Assembly: GCF_020697055.1 (NCBI RefSeq)
Contig: NZ_JAJFBP010000010.1
Span: 1-64,000 of the forward strand
Direction: 5' to 3'
DNA from: Panacagrimonas sp.
GTDB lineage: Bacteria; Pseudomonadota; Gammaproteobacteria; Nevskiales; Nevskiaceae
DNA length: 64,000 nucleotides
The notes below the pieces were generated by a model. It saw nothing but the letters and a program-made list of their open reading frames with translations, was not told where the DNA came from and did not search any database. Below are positions 1 to 8,581 of the stretch, piece by piece (the first letter of the stretch is position 1; every line of letters begins with the position of its first letter). The translations under genes and the position numbers were made by a program.

Positions 1-337
1 CGGCACGGGCCGCTTCGTCTTCATCCAGTACTTCGTGGAGTTGAACCACATTCCGGGACCGGGCACGGGCTCCGACGGCGATCGCACGATCTGCCTCGGC
101 AAGTTCGACCGCGCCACCGGTGCCACGGTGCTGGATACGAGCTTCACCGACGAGCTGCTCGGCACGCCTTGCGTGGACTTCGACAGCGCGGCGCGCGACG
201 CCTGGCTGTGGCCGGGTGCGCGGGGCGTGAAGGGCGGTGCCAAGCCGCACGCGGCCGCATTCGAGCGTGACAACGCGGCGCTGTTCGGCCCCGGCTACTT
301 CCCCAAGGCGCCGCTGAACCCGGACGGCAATCGTTGA
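1..337 (+). CDS. C-terminal part of an unrecognised protein (5' end outside window)
   Basis: The frame is open from base 2 to the TGA at 335-337, so only about the last 111 residues are present. The fragment is rich in Gly, Asp and aromatic residues and ends in a Pro/Gly-rich stretch (FGPGYFPKAPLNPDGNR). There is no recognisable motif or membrane segment, and I do not recognise the family. The composition would suit an extracytoplasmic protein, but that is a guess. A strong hairpin follows 19 bases after the stop, so this is probably the last gene of its transcript. Confidence 0.6.
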   Translation, partial: GTGRFVFIQYFVELNHIPGPGTGSDGDRTICLGKFDRATGATVLDTSFTDELLGTPCVDFDSAARDAWLWPGARGVKGGAKPHAAAFERDNAALFGPGYFPKAPLNPDGNR

Positions 338-356
338 TGTGAGGGTGCTGTGAGAG

Positions 357-395
357 TCGGCGCGCACTCTTACGGAGTGCGCGCCGATTCCTTAT
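357..395 (+). terminator. Probable intrinsic terminator
   Basis: A perfect 13-bp stem (357-369 with 375-387) encloses a 5-nt loop (TTACG). It is followed by a short T-containing tail (TTCCTTATT) rather than a clean U-run. It lies just after the stop of the partial first gene and 167 bp before the next start. The stem is strong; the weak tail lowers confidence somewhat. Confidence 0.65.
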
Positions 396-553
396 TCGTC
401 ATTTCACGAATCGTCAGAAACGTGCGACGCGCTATTAGAACGGTCTTTTTTGGTCTTTCCATCGCACAGCTGCTTTCTGTTCTGCTTCGCGTCCCGAAGC
501 GCGGCGTGACGCGCCGCCCACTCGGAACGCTTTCGTTCTTCAGGAGAGTCACG

Positions 554-1441
554 ATGTCCCGATTCACTCCCACGCTCGCGGTGATCGCCGCGAGCCTGTT
601 CGTCCTACCCGCGTATTCCCAATCGAAGGCCGACACCGCCACGCCGGCCAACTCCGGCCTCGCCGCCGACGTGCTCGTCAACGGCAAGACGATCAGCCGC
701 AACCACGTGCAGCTGATGCTCACCAGCATCAATCCCGATCCGTCGGCGCGCGGCGCCGGCAGCGAGGAAGCGCGCACCGCCGCACGCCAGGAACTGGTGA
801 CCCAGGAACTGCTCGCGCAGGAAGCACGCCGCAAGGGCCTCGACAAGACGCCCGCGGTGGCCGATCAGCTCGCGTACCAGGAACGCGCAATCCTGTCGCG
901 AGCGTTGCTGCAGGAAAGCTTCGAGAAGAATCCCGTCACCACCGCGGAGCTCAAGAGCGCGTACGAGTGGAATCGCGCCAACGGCAAGATCGTCGAGGTC
1001 AAGATCCGGCAGATCCTCGTCTCAACGCCCGACCAGGCCGAAGCCGCGCTCGCGCGCCTGAACAAGGGCGAGGATTTCGCCGCGGTGGCCGAGACCGCCA
1101 CGCAGGATCCGGGCGGACAGAACAACGGCGGCGACCTGGGCTGGTTCCGACCCGACATCTTCGTCGACCATCACTTCACCGACGCGCTCGCGCAGCTCAA
1201 GAAAGGCGAATACACCAAGGCGCCGGTGAAGACGCGCTTCGGCTGGCACCTGCTCAAGGTCGAAGACGGCCCGCGCGCGGTCAGCAACGCCGAGTCCTTC
1301 GACACGCTGGACGACTCCGCCCAGGAAGCGCTGCGCCAGAAGACGGTGCAGCTGCGCATCGAGACGCTGACCACGCAGCTCGCGGCCAAGGCCAGGCTCG
1401 GCGGTCCCGGCGCCGGCGCCGTGGCGCGCGCCGGCAAGTAA
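554..1441 (+). CDS. Periplasmic parvulin-type (PpiC/SurA-like) peptidyl-prolyl isomerase
   Basis: This 295-residue protein starts at the ATG at 554, with AGGAGA about 7 bases upstream. An in-frame upstream extension to 350 has no ribosome site and would bury the signal peptide. Residues 1-24 form a Sec signal peptide ending near AYS-QSK. A helical SurA-N-like segment follows (about 45-140). The PpiC rotamase domain (about 140-245) carries the family's GGDLGWF and GWHLLKVE motifs. Such proteins catalyse cis-trans isomerisation of X-Pro bonds and help outer-membrane proteins fold in the periplasm. The C-terminal tail is Ala/Gly-rich. The next gene begins 18 bases later, so the two are probably co-transcribed. 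Confidence 0.88.
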   Translation: MSRFTPTLAVIAASLFVLPAYSQSKADTATPANSGLAADVLVNGKTISRNHVQLMLTSINPDPSARGAGSEEARTAARQELVTQELLAQEARRKGLDKTPAVADQLAYQERAILSRALLQESFEKNPVTTAELKSAYEWNRANGKIVEVKIRQILVSTPDQAEAALARLNKGEDFAAVAETATQDPGGQNNGGDLGWFRPDIFVDHHFTDALAQLKKGEYTKAPVKTRFGWHLLKVEDGPRAVSNAESFDTLDDSAQEALRQKTVQLRIETLTTQLAAKARLGGPGAGAVARAGK

Positions 1442-1459
1442 CCCGCACGGAGACGACCC

Positions 1460-2116
1460 ATGTTCAGCCGTTCTCTGGTCCTGCTCGTCGGCGTCGCCGG
1501 CCTGGTGCTCGCCACCGGCTGCGCGACGACGTCGAGGCCCTCCTCCGCGGTCGCGACGACCGCGGAGACCGAAGCGCCGGTCGGTGAGGCCGAGCGCATC
1601 TCCTTCTTCGTCCACGACGCGCGCAGCGGACATCTCGACCAGGTCTTGAAGGGCCTGGACGCGGGCATCCCGGTCGACGTCGTCGACGCCGTCGATCAGA
1701 CGGCGCTGATCGCGGCAGCCGGCAAGGACCACATCGAGATCGCGCAGCTGCTGCTCGATCGCGGCGCCGCGCCCGACGTCGCCGACCCGGCCGGATGGAC
1801 CGCGCTGATCCACGCGACCTACTTCGGCGCGCGACCCGAGCTGCTGAGCCTGCTGGTGCAGAAAGGCGCCAACGTCAACCACCAGAACGATCGCGGCGCC
1901 ACCGCGCTGTACCTGGCGGCGGCCTCCGGTCGCGAAGACACCGTGCGTCGACTGCTCGCGCTGGGGGCCGACGCGACGCTGGCGACGCACTCGGGCTACA
2001 CGCCGCTGCGCGTGGCGCAGAACAACGGCCTGACGCGCATCGTCGAGCTGCTCGATCCCAAAGGCGCGGCCTCGAAACCGGCGTCGGTCCCGCCGACGGC
2101 CTCGGTGGCGCACTGA
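1460..2116 (+). CDS. Ankyrin-repeat lipoprotein
   Basis: A 218-residue protein with a lipoprotein signal peptide; the lipobox LATGC gives lipid-bearing Cys21. Residues about 50-200 contain four ankyrin repeats, with the characteristic TALIAAAGKDHIEIAQLLLD and TALYLAAASGREDTVRRLL patterns. Ankyrin repeats bind other proteins, so a scaffold role at the inner face of the outer membrane or in the periplasm is likely; the partner is not visible. The tail is Ala/Pro/Ser-rich. It stands between the PpiC protein and two periplasmic adaptor-like proteins, and its stop is only 5 bases before the next start, which points to one operon. Confidence 0.85.
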   Translation: MFSRSLVLLVGVAGLVLATGCATTSRPSSAVATTAETEAPVGEAERISFFVHDARSGHLDQVLKGLDAGIPVDVVDAVDQTALIAAAGKDHIEIAQLLLDRGAAPDVADPAGWTALIHATYFGARPELLSLLVQKGANVNHQNDRGATALYLAAASGREDTVRRLLALGADATLATHSGYTPLRVAQNNGLTRIVELLDPKGAASKPASVPPTASVAH

Positions 2117-2121
2117 GTCCG

Positions 2122-2862
2122 ATGCGTCTTGCCCTGGCCCTCGTGCTGGTCTCGACCCAGACCTTCGCTGCGTCGCCGGCGCTGCCCGGGCGCGTGATCG
2201 CCGATCCGCGTGCCAGTCAGCAGGTCACCGCCGACCAGGCCGGCAAGCTCGAAGCGCCGTCGGGCGGGTTTCCCTCGCCCGGTGAGCGGCTGCGCGCGGG
2301 CCAGATCGTGGCGTGGCTGCGCCCGGCCATCCCGGCGCCCGAGCGGCGCGACCTGGACGCGCAGCTCGCCACCGCCACGCGCGACGTGACGCTCGGCGAG
2401 CTGCAGGTCAAACGCTTCAACGCCAACGCCACCGATGCGTTCGACGGTCAGCTGGCGCTGCCGTCGCTGCAGATCCTGGGCGACTACCGCAGCGCGCGGG
2501 AACGTCGCGCGCAACTGGTGGGCGCACTCGAGGATCGCGTGGCGCTGACCGCGCCGCGCGGCGGCACCGTGCTGGCCAGCCGCGCGCGACAGGCGCGCAA
2601 CGTGGTCGGCGGTCAGACCGTGTTCGAGCTCGTCGACGCCGGCGGCCTGGCGGTCGAGGTGCTCAGCCCGCTCGCCGACGTCACGTCAGCGCGGCGCTAC
2701 GACCGCGCGGTTCCGGTCGATGGCGACACGCCCAGCGCACTGCAGCTGGTGGCGCAATCGTTCGATCCCGAGCTGCGCGTCCAGCGCCTGCTCTTCGCGG
2801 TGCAGGGCGACTCGCGGCTGCAGCCGGGCGAACCGGTTCGCGTGGTGGCGACGCACCCATGA
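2122..2862 (+). CDS. Periplasmic adaptor (membrane-fusion-like) protein, short
   Basis: 246 residues from the ATG at 2122. Residues 1-16 are a signal peptide ending TFA-ASP. The rest resembles efflux-pump periplasmic adaptors: an N-terminal half lipoyl-like segment (AGKLEAPSGG...LRAGQIVAWL), a short helical hairpin (about 75-130), then the returning lipoyl half (LTAPRGGTVLAS) and a beta-barrel part. It is shorter than typical HlyD/CusB adaptors. It overlaps the next gene by 4 bp (ATGA), so translation is probably coupled to that second adaptor-like protein. No RND or ABC pump gene is adjacent. The assignment rests on domain pattern, not on a characterised relative. Confidence 0.7.
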   Translation: MRLALALVLVSTQTFAASPALPGRVIADPRASQQVTADQAGKLEAPSGGFPSPGERLRAGQIVAWLRPAIPAPERRDLDAQLATATRDVTLGELQVKRFNANATDAFDGQLALPSLQILGDYRSARERRAQLVGALEDRVALTAPRGGTVLASRARQARNVVGGQTVFELVDAGGLAVEVLSPLADVTSARRYDRAVPVDGDTPSALQLVAQSFDPELRVQRLLFAVQGDSRLQPGEPVRVVATHP

Positions 2863-3908
2863 GGGTGGCGCGAGTCCTGGTCCTGGCGACCTGCGCGCTG
2901 GCGGGTGTCGCCGCCTCGGCGCACGAATCCGGTCCTGCGCATCACGCGGGAGCTCCGGCCGCGACGTCGGCCGACGCGCAACGCCCGCGCCGCGTGGGTC
3001 CGGATCGCCTGTTCGTTCCCAAATCCGTCCAGCATCAGCTCGGCCTGCGGACGCAGCCGGTCGCGGATGAAGCGACAACGCGTGTCACGCGATTGGGCGA
3101 GGTGCTGACCCATCCGGACGCACCGGGCGCGATCACCGCGCCCGAGCCCGGCCGCCTCGAACGCGCGGACGACGCCGGCTGGCCCGTTCCCGGCCAGGTC
3201 GTGCGCGCGGGCCAGACGCTGGCCGTGCTGGTGCCGCTGATGAACGAGCGCGATCGGGCGCAGCGTCGCGCGGCGCTCGCCGTGATCGACCAGAAGCTGA
3301 ACCTTGCGCGCGTCAACGCGGCGCGCATGCGCATGCAGGCCGACGCGCGCGGCGGTGCGCCCGCGGCGGACAACCTCTATCTCGAGCAGGCCGAGGCCGA
3401 GCTCGCGACGCAGGAACGCATCGCGGCGCTGGCGCGCGAAGGCCTGCAGGGGCGCGTTGCATTGCGCGCCCCGGCCGCCGGCGTGCTCGGTCGGGCGCGC
3501 GTGCAGCCCGGCGCGATCGTCGCGGCCGCGGACCCTTTGTTCGAGATCAGCGGCGGCGGCCGCGCGCGCGTGATGGTGGACCTCTACGACGCGCGCGCCG
3601 CCTCGCGCCTGGTACGCGCCCATCTGGCGCAGGAACCCGGAGTCGAACTCGCGGTGCGCGGGATCGAGCCGCATACGACGCGTCCCGGCTGGCGCGCGCT
3701 GCTCGACGCGCCCGCCCGTCGCGACGCGCCGCTGCTGCCGGGCGCGCTGGTCGAGGTTCGGCTCGAACTCTCCGCCGCGAACGACGCGAACGCGCCGCGC
3801 GCCGTGTGGGTGCACGTGGAACCAGAGCTGTTCGAGCGGCGCACGAGCGCAAGCATCGGCGATCGCGTCGTCGTCAGCGGAGCGGCGTTGCTCGACGAGT
3901 ACCGCTGA
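2859..3908 (+). CDS. Efflux-type periplasmic adaptor protein (CusB/HlyD-like)
   Basis: 349 residues from the ATG at 2859, inside the preceding stop. A signal peptide (1-21, ending ASA-HES) is followed by a His-containing segment (HESGPAHHAG). The adaptor pattern follows: first lipoyl half (GAITAPEPGRLE...GQVVRAGQTLAVL), a coiled-coil hairpin (about 130-195) and the second lipoyl half (ALRAPAAGVLGRARVQPGAIV). A beta-barrel/membrane-proximal region runs to the C terminus. Proteins of this family bridge an inner-membrane pump to an outer-membrane channel, often for metals or drugs. The early histidines would suit metal contact, but no pump is encoded nearby, so the substrate cannot be named. Confidence 0.78.
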   Translation: MRVARVLVLATCALAGVAASAHESGPAHHAGAPAATSADAQRPRRVGPDRLFVPKSVQHQLGLRTQPVADEATTRVTRLGEVLTHPDAPGAITAPEPGRLERADDAGWPVPGQVVRAGQTLAVLVPLMNERDRAQRRAALAVIDQKLNLARVNAARMRMQADARGGAPAADNLYLEQAEAELATQERIAALAREGLQGRVALRAPAAGVLGRARVQPGAIVAAADPLFEISGGGRARVMVDLYDARAASRLVRAHLAQEPGVELAVRGIEPHTTRPGWRALLDAPARRDAPLLPGALVEVRLELSAANDANAPRAVWVHVEPELFERRTSASIGDRVVVSGAALLDEYR

Positions 3909-3949
3909 ACCTTTCTTCCCCTCTTTGTTCCTGACCGGAGTTCCGTTCC

Positions 3950-6298
3950 ATGCGGTCGCTTGACCTCGCTTTCCTGATCGCCGTCGGGGCGGTCGTGCCT
4001 CTGGCCAACGCGCAGGAAACCACTGCCGCGGTTGCCGTCGAATCCCAGGCGCCCGCCGAATCCACGCTCGACACGATCACCGTAACGGCGCAGAAGCGCG
4101 AGGAGAACGCGCTCGACGTACCGCTGTCGGTCCAGGCCTTCAGCGGCGGCGCGCTGGCGGCGCGCGGCATCGAAGAACCCACCGACCTGCAGACGGTGAC
4201 GCCGGGACTGTCGATCGACGAGCAGGCGCAGTTCACGACGATCTTCCTGCGCGGCGTCGGCTCTGACGCATTTCTGATGGCCGATCCGAGCGTTGCGTAC
4301 TACGTCGACGGCATCTACTTCCCCTTCTCGCAGGGCCAGTCGCAGGACTTCGGCTCGGTCGAGCGCGTGGAGGTGCTCAAGGGTCCGCAGGGCACGCTGT
4401 TTGGTCGCAACGCGGTGGGCGGCGCGATCAACGTGATCACGCGGGACCCGGATCTGCGCAAGCCGGAGACGCTGATCCGCGCCGGCTACTCGAGCCGCGA
4501 CACCTACGACACCGACGTCTACCAGAGCATCCCGATCGCGGACTGGCTAGCGGTCGGCGTGTCCGGCTACTACCGCGACGGCGATCACTACATGAGCGGC
4601 GAAGCCGCAGGCCGACCGCTGTCGCGCGAACGCAGCCGCGGTGGAAAAGCCAAGCTGCGTTTCACGCCGTTCGACGCGCTCGACGTCATCCTCGCCGCGC
4701 AGCGCGACGAGCAGACCGGCAGCGGCTCGGTGTTCTCGCTCAACGCCTCGCCCACGCGCCTGTTCTCCTGCGATGCTCCGGTGCCGCTGCCCATCTGCAT
4801 CACCGCGCAGACCGGCTACGACGGCGAGCTGAGCGAACCGACCTTCATCCGCTATCGCAACACCGTCTACTACGGCAGCGCGCACCTCACGACCGACTGG
4901 TTCGACGTCAAGGTGCTGGGCAGCGACCAGCGCGCGCGCTCGGTCTTCTCCTACGACTTCGACGGCTCCGCGCAGGCGATCGCCGCGTTCGACCAGAAGA
5001 AGAACCTGGCGGACATCGAGTCCGCGGAGCTGCAGATCGTGTCCAACGAATCGACGTGGGGCTCGGAGCACTTCGAGTGGATCGTCGGCGGCTACTACTT
5101 CCACAGCAAGCAAGGGTTCGATACCGCCAATCTGAAGCTGTTGGGACTCGATCTGGCGGACATGCAGCCCGGAGGAATCTCGCTGCCGCAACCGGCGATC
5201 GATGCGCTCGACGCGCTCAACCTCGCCTTTCCCAACGGCGACGTCGCGTTCCACGCGATCATCGGCACGCTGTCCAGGTCGGTGTTCGCGCAGGGCACGC
5301 TGCATATCACTGACTGGCTCGCGTTGACGCTCGGCGGCCGATACCAGGACGAGGCGCGCTACCTCATCCAGTCGGACTCGGGGCTCTACCAGTCCGACGG
5401 CAGCTTCTTCACGCTGTTCGACTGGATGCAGATCGGCGCGCGCGACGCCGCCGGCGCCACGGTGCCGGTGCACGACACCACCGCCACCTTCAAACCCAAG
5501 GCGACGCTCGAGCTGCGCCCCTTCGCGGGCGAGCTGATGGTCTATCTCACCTGGCAGGAGGCGTTGAAGTCGGCCACCTACAACGCCATCGGCATCTACC
5601 AGCCGCCGACCTACGTCGACCCCGAGAAACTCGAAGCCTGGGAACTGGGCCTCAAGACGCCGCTGTTCGACGGCGCCGCGGCGCTGAGCATCGCCGCGTT
5701 CGATTACGACATCCGCGACTTCCAGGTGCAGTTCATCTCGCTGTTCCAGGGCGGCGCAGTGTCGTTCGAGAACGCCGATGCGGCCAGCATCCGTGGCATC
5801 GATTTCGAGCTGTCGGCGCAGCTCCTGCCTGAGCACGTGGACGATCTATACGTGACGCTGGCCGGCGCGTACCTCGATTCGAAGTACGACGACTACACCA
5901 GCGCGTCCGGCTTCGATCCCGAGGACGGGACCTTCTCCTCCGACAACGACTATTCCGGCAAACGCGTCGTGCGCACGCCCAGGTGGACCGCGGCCGCCGG
6001 GCTCAACAAGGCCTGCAAGGTACCGGGCGGCGAAGTCGAGATCGGCGCCGACGCCTACTACAACGACGGCTTCTTCTACGCCTCGTCCAACGCCCGCAAC
6101 CTCGAGCAGGATGCGTACTGGGTCTGGGGCGCGCGCGTCGGCTATCGCTACGAACCCTGGCGTCTGCGCGCGACGCTGTTCGGACGCAACCTGGGGGATG
6201 AGAAGTACAGCCAGGGCCTGATCGCAACGGACTTCGGCGCCAACGTCACGCTCGCAGCCCCGCGCACCTATGGATTGCAGCTGGACTGGAGTTTTTGA
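3950..6298 (+). CDS. TonB-dependent outer-membrane receptor
   Basis: 782 residues starting 41 bp after the adaptor gene. Residues 1-22 are a signal peptide (ANA-QET). A TonB-box-like region (LDTITVTAQKREE, about 43-55) precedes the plug domain (about 60-170), which has the family's VERVEVLKGPQGTLFGRNAVGGAINVITRDP-type stretch. The remainder is a 22-stranded barrel ending in the usual C-terminal aromatic (LQLDWSF). Such receptors import scarce ligands using TonB energy. The ligand is not evident: the sequence resembles the broad receptor class common in Sphingomonads and Xanthomonads rather than a catecholate or cobalamin receptor. It may form one unit with the preceding adaptor genes. Confidence 0.9.
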   Translation: MRSLDLAFLIAVGAVVPLANAQETTAAVAVESQAPAESTLDTITVTAQKREENALDVPLSVQAFSGGALAARGIEEPTDLQTVTPGLSIDEQAQFTTIFLRGVGSDAFLMADPSVAYYVDGIYFPFSQGQSQDFGSVERVEVLKGPQGTLFGRNAVGGAINVITRDPDLRKPETLIRAGYSSRDTYDTDVYQSIPIADWLAVGVSGYYRDGDHYMSGEAAGRPLSRERSRGGKAKLRFTPFDALDVILAAQRDEQTGSGSVFSLNASPTRLFSCDAPVPLPICITAQTGYDGELSEPTFIRYRNTVYYGSAHLTTDWFDVKVLGSDQRARSVFSYDFDGSAQAIAAFDQKKNLADIESAELQIVSNESTWGSEHFEWIVGGYYFHSKQGFDTANLKLLGLDLADMQPGGISLPQPAIDALDALNLAFPNGDVAFHAIIGTLSRSVFAQGTLHITDWLALTLGGRYQDEARYLIQSDSGLYQSDGSFFTLFDWMQIGARDAAGATVPVHDTTATFKPKATLELRPFAGELMVYLTWQEALKSATYNAIGIYQPPTYVDPEKLEAWELGLKTPLFDGAAALSIAAFDYDIRDFQVQFISLFQGGAVSFENADAASIRGIDFELSAQLLPEHVDDLYVTLAGAYLDSKYDDYTSASGFDPEDGTFSSDNDYSGKRVVRTPRWTAAAGLNKACKVPGGEVEIGADAYYNDGFFYASSNARNLEQDAYWVWGARVGYRYEPWRLRATLFGRNLGDEKYSQGLIATDFGANVTLAAPRTYGLQLDWSF

Positions 6299-6349
6299 GC
6301 GAGCCCACTCGCAAAGCGCGGGGTCGGAGCGCAGCGGCCCGTGCCGCAC

Positions 6350-8260
6350 TCAGCCCGTGCGCAGCAGCGGATCGACGACCGTGGTCGGCGCCGCGTCGCC
6401 CGGTGCGAACAGCGGCGCGGTGCTGTTCGCGGCCTGCAGCTTCGCCGGCCCTCGGCGCGGATCGACCCGTCCGGCCTCGAGCATCGCCTCGAATTTCTGC
6501 GAGGGCACCGCGGGGCTGTAGAGAAATCCCTGCAGCGTGTCGCAGCCCAGGCGCGTGAGGATCTGCGCCTGGCGCAGCGTCTCGACCCCTTCTGCGACCA
6601 CCTGCATGCCCAGCGCCTTGGCCATCGAGATCATCGCGCGCACGATCGCAACGGTGCTGCGGTCCTCGTCGAGGCCGCCGACGAAGGATTGGTCGATCTT
6701 GATCGCATCGAGCGGCAGGCGGCGCAGGTAGGCGAGCGAGGAGTAGCCGGTGCCGAAGTCGTCGAGCGCGACCGATACGCCCATCTCGCGCACCGCGGTG
6801 AGCCAGCTGCTGGCGGCGTCGAAGTCGGTGATCAGTGCGCTCTCGGTGATCTCGAGTTCGAGGTGTTCTGCACGCGCATGCGTGGTGGCGAACAGTTCGC
6901 GCAGACGATCGAAGATGCCGCGATGGTGCAGCTTGAGCGCGGAGAGGTTCACGCCGATGCGGAAATTGCTGAAGCGCTGCTGCCATTCCGCGATCTGCAC
7001 GCAGGCCGCGGTCAGCACGTAGTCGTCGAGCGCCGGGATCAGCCCACCGGCCTCGGCGATCGGCACGAATTCGCCGGGGCCGACGTACTCGCCGGTGCGC
7101 AGCGGCCAGCGGATCAGCGTCTCGCCGCCCACCAGCAGGCCGCTCTTCACGTCGATCTTGGGCTGGTAGTAGGGAATCAGGCGGTCGTTGTCGATCGCCT
7201 GGCGCAGCCGCAGTTCGAGCGCGAGCGCCGAAGCCAGGTCCGGCTGCGTGGCGCGCCGACGTTCGCGCGGCGCCGCGGCCCCGCGCGTCAGCGTGAGCGT
7301 GTGATCCAGGTGATGCAGCAGATCCTTGGCGCGGTCGCCGTCCTGCGGATACACCGCGATGGCGGTGCGCACTTCCAGCGGAATGCTGCGACCGTCGATC
7401 TGGATCTCGGAGTGCAGCGCCGCCGCGGCGCGCGACGCGGCTTCGCGTGCATTGCGCGCCGCGAGTTCGGGCGTGTCCAGATCGCGCGGCATCATCACCA
7501 CCGCGAAAAGGTCCTCGGCGATGCGCGCGACGAAATCCAGGGGGCGCAGCGTCTGCTGCACGATCGCGCCGGCGGCGGCGAGCATGCGTTCGAACGCGTC
7601 CTTGCTCATCTCCGCCTGCAGCGCGCCGTAGCGCTCGATGCCCAGCGCGATCACGCCCATCGGCAGACGGTCGCTCTCGGCACGGCGTCGCGCGCGCTCC
7701 ATCAGATCGAGCATGTGGCGCCGGTTGGGCAATCCCGTCATCAGGTCGTGATTGAAGAGGAACTCGGCGCGCGCCATCGTGCGCTCGCGCTCGGCCAGTT
7801 CCGTGCGCATCGTCTCGACCATGCGTTCCAGTTCCTCGGAACGCGCCTGCGCCTCGAACGCAACGTTCTGCGATTGGCGACTCAGTGCCAGGTACGAGCG
7901 GATGCGCGCGCGCAGCAGATCCGGTTGCAGCGGCTTGGCCATCACGTCGGCGGCGCCGGCGTCGAGCGCGGCGCGGACCATCGTCTCTTCGAGCTTGTCG
8001 CACAGCACGACGACCGGAACGTTGCGCGTGCTCGGATCGAGCATCAGGCGTCGGCAGATCTCGGTGCCTCGGATATCGGCCAGCGCCTCGGACACGAACA
8101 CCAGGTCCGGCAGCGCGTTTTCGAGGACCGCGTTGAGCAAACGCGTACCGTCGTCCCATTGCACCACCGAGCCGACCCCGTGCATGGCCACCGAAGCCCA
8201 TGCGCGGTCGTCTACCGGATGATCGGCAACGAAGATTCTGGCCTGCTTGCCTGGATCCAT
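6350..8260 (-). CDS. EAL-domain cyclic-di-GMP phosphodiesterase with degenerate receiver and GGDEF domains
   Basis: 636 residues if the ATG at 8260 is used (GGGAG just upstream); a GTG at 8299 would add 13 residues. Three domains are seen. The receiver-like domain (1-120) has Ser where the phosphorylated Asp belongs (LVFVSEAL), though the conserved Lys remains (MAKPLQP). The GGDEF-like domain (about 165-330) has AEDLF at the active site (RIAEDLF). The EAL domain (about 355-600) looks intact: ETLIRW, NLSA, ELEITES, ALDDFGTGYSS, IKIDQSF and VAEGVET. Predicted function is c-di-GMP hydrolysis to pGpG, with the first two domains serving only as regulators. It is convergent with the TonB receptor. 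Confidence 0.88.
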   Translation of the reverse strand: MDPGKQARIFVADHPVDDRAWASVAMHGVGSVVQWDDGTRLLNAVLENALPDLVFVSEALADIRGTEICRRLMLDPSTRNVPVVVLCDKLEETMVRAALDAGAADVMAKPLQPDLLRARIRSYLALSRQSQNVAFEAQARSEELERMVETMRTELAERERTMARAEFLFNHDLMTGLPNRRHMLDLMERARRRAESDRLPMGVIALGIERYGALQAEMSKDAFERMLAAAGAIVQQTLRPLDFVARIAEDLFAVVMMPRDLDTPELAARNAREAASRAAAALHSEIQIDGRSIPLEVRTAIAVYPQDGDRAKDLLHHLDHTLTLTRGAAAPRERRRATQPDLASALALELRLRQAIDNDRLIPYYQPKIDVKSGLLVGGETLIRWPLRTGEYVGPGEFVPIAEAGGLIPALDDYVLTAACVQIAEWQQRFSNFRIGVNLSALKLHHRGIFDRLRELFATTHARAEHLELEITESALITDFDAASSWLTAVREMGVSVALDDFGTGYSSLAYLRRLPLDAIKIDQSFVGGLDEDRSTVAIVRAMISMAKALGMQVVAEGVETLRQAQILTRLGCDTLQGFLYSPAVPSQKFEAMLEAGRVDPRRGPAKLQAANSTAPLFAPGDAAPTTVVDPLLRTG

Positions 8261-8555
8261 GGCTCCCGTGGCGGACTTCTCCCCGCGAGTGTCCGCCACG
8301 CCGCATTGTGCCGGCGTAAGTGGGTCTCAGGTCAACAGTTTTTCGGTGGCCGCGAACAATTTATTCACAGACCCGCGCACCGTCCGGTCGGCGCGCGCGC
8401 TCGGCTCCCATCTGCTCGCGCCGCGCCCGCCGACCTTTCAGGTCTCCGGCTTCATCTGCGGAACGGAGCGGGCGATGTTCGCGAGTGCCGGCGGCACCCG
8501 CGGTCCGCGACGCGGCGGGCTGGGGCCCCGCCGACTTTTTCCGCCACGCCGATCT
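8261..8555. other. Non-coding spacer between lysS and the EAL gene
   Basis: About 295 bp upstream of the EAL-domain gene and downstream of lysS. The only structure I see is a copy of the lysS 3' end (see the repeat entry) and related CCCGCCGAC words at 8425 and 8527. No convincing promoter or terminator is visible. Confidence 0.5.
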
Positions 8556-8581
8556 TCAGGTCTCCGGCTTCATCTGCGGAA
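8436..8581. repeat. 27-bp direct repeat: duplicated 3' end of lysS
   Basis: The 27 bases at 8555-8581, which contain the last codons and stop of lysS (PQMKPET-stop), recur exactly at 8436-8462. There they sit in non-coding DNA 119 bp downstream of the gene's end. Similarity outside the 27-mer is patchy (a CCCGCCGAC word precedes both). This looks like the eroded remnant of a tandem duplication. Confidence 0.75.
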
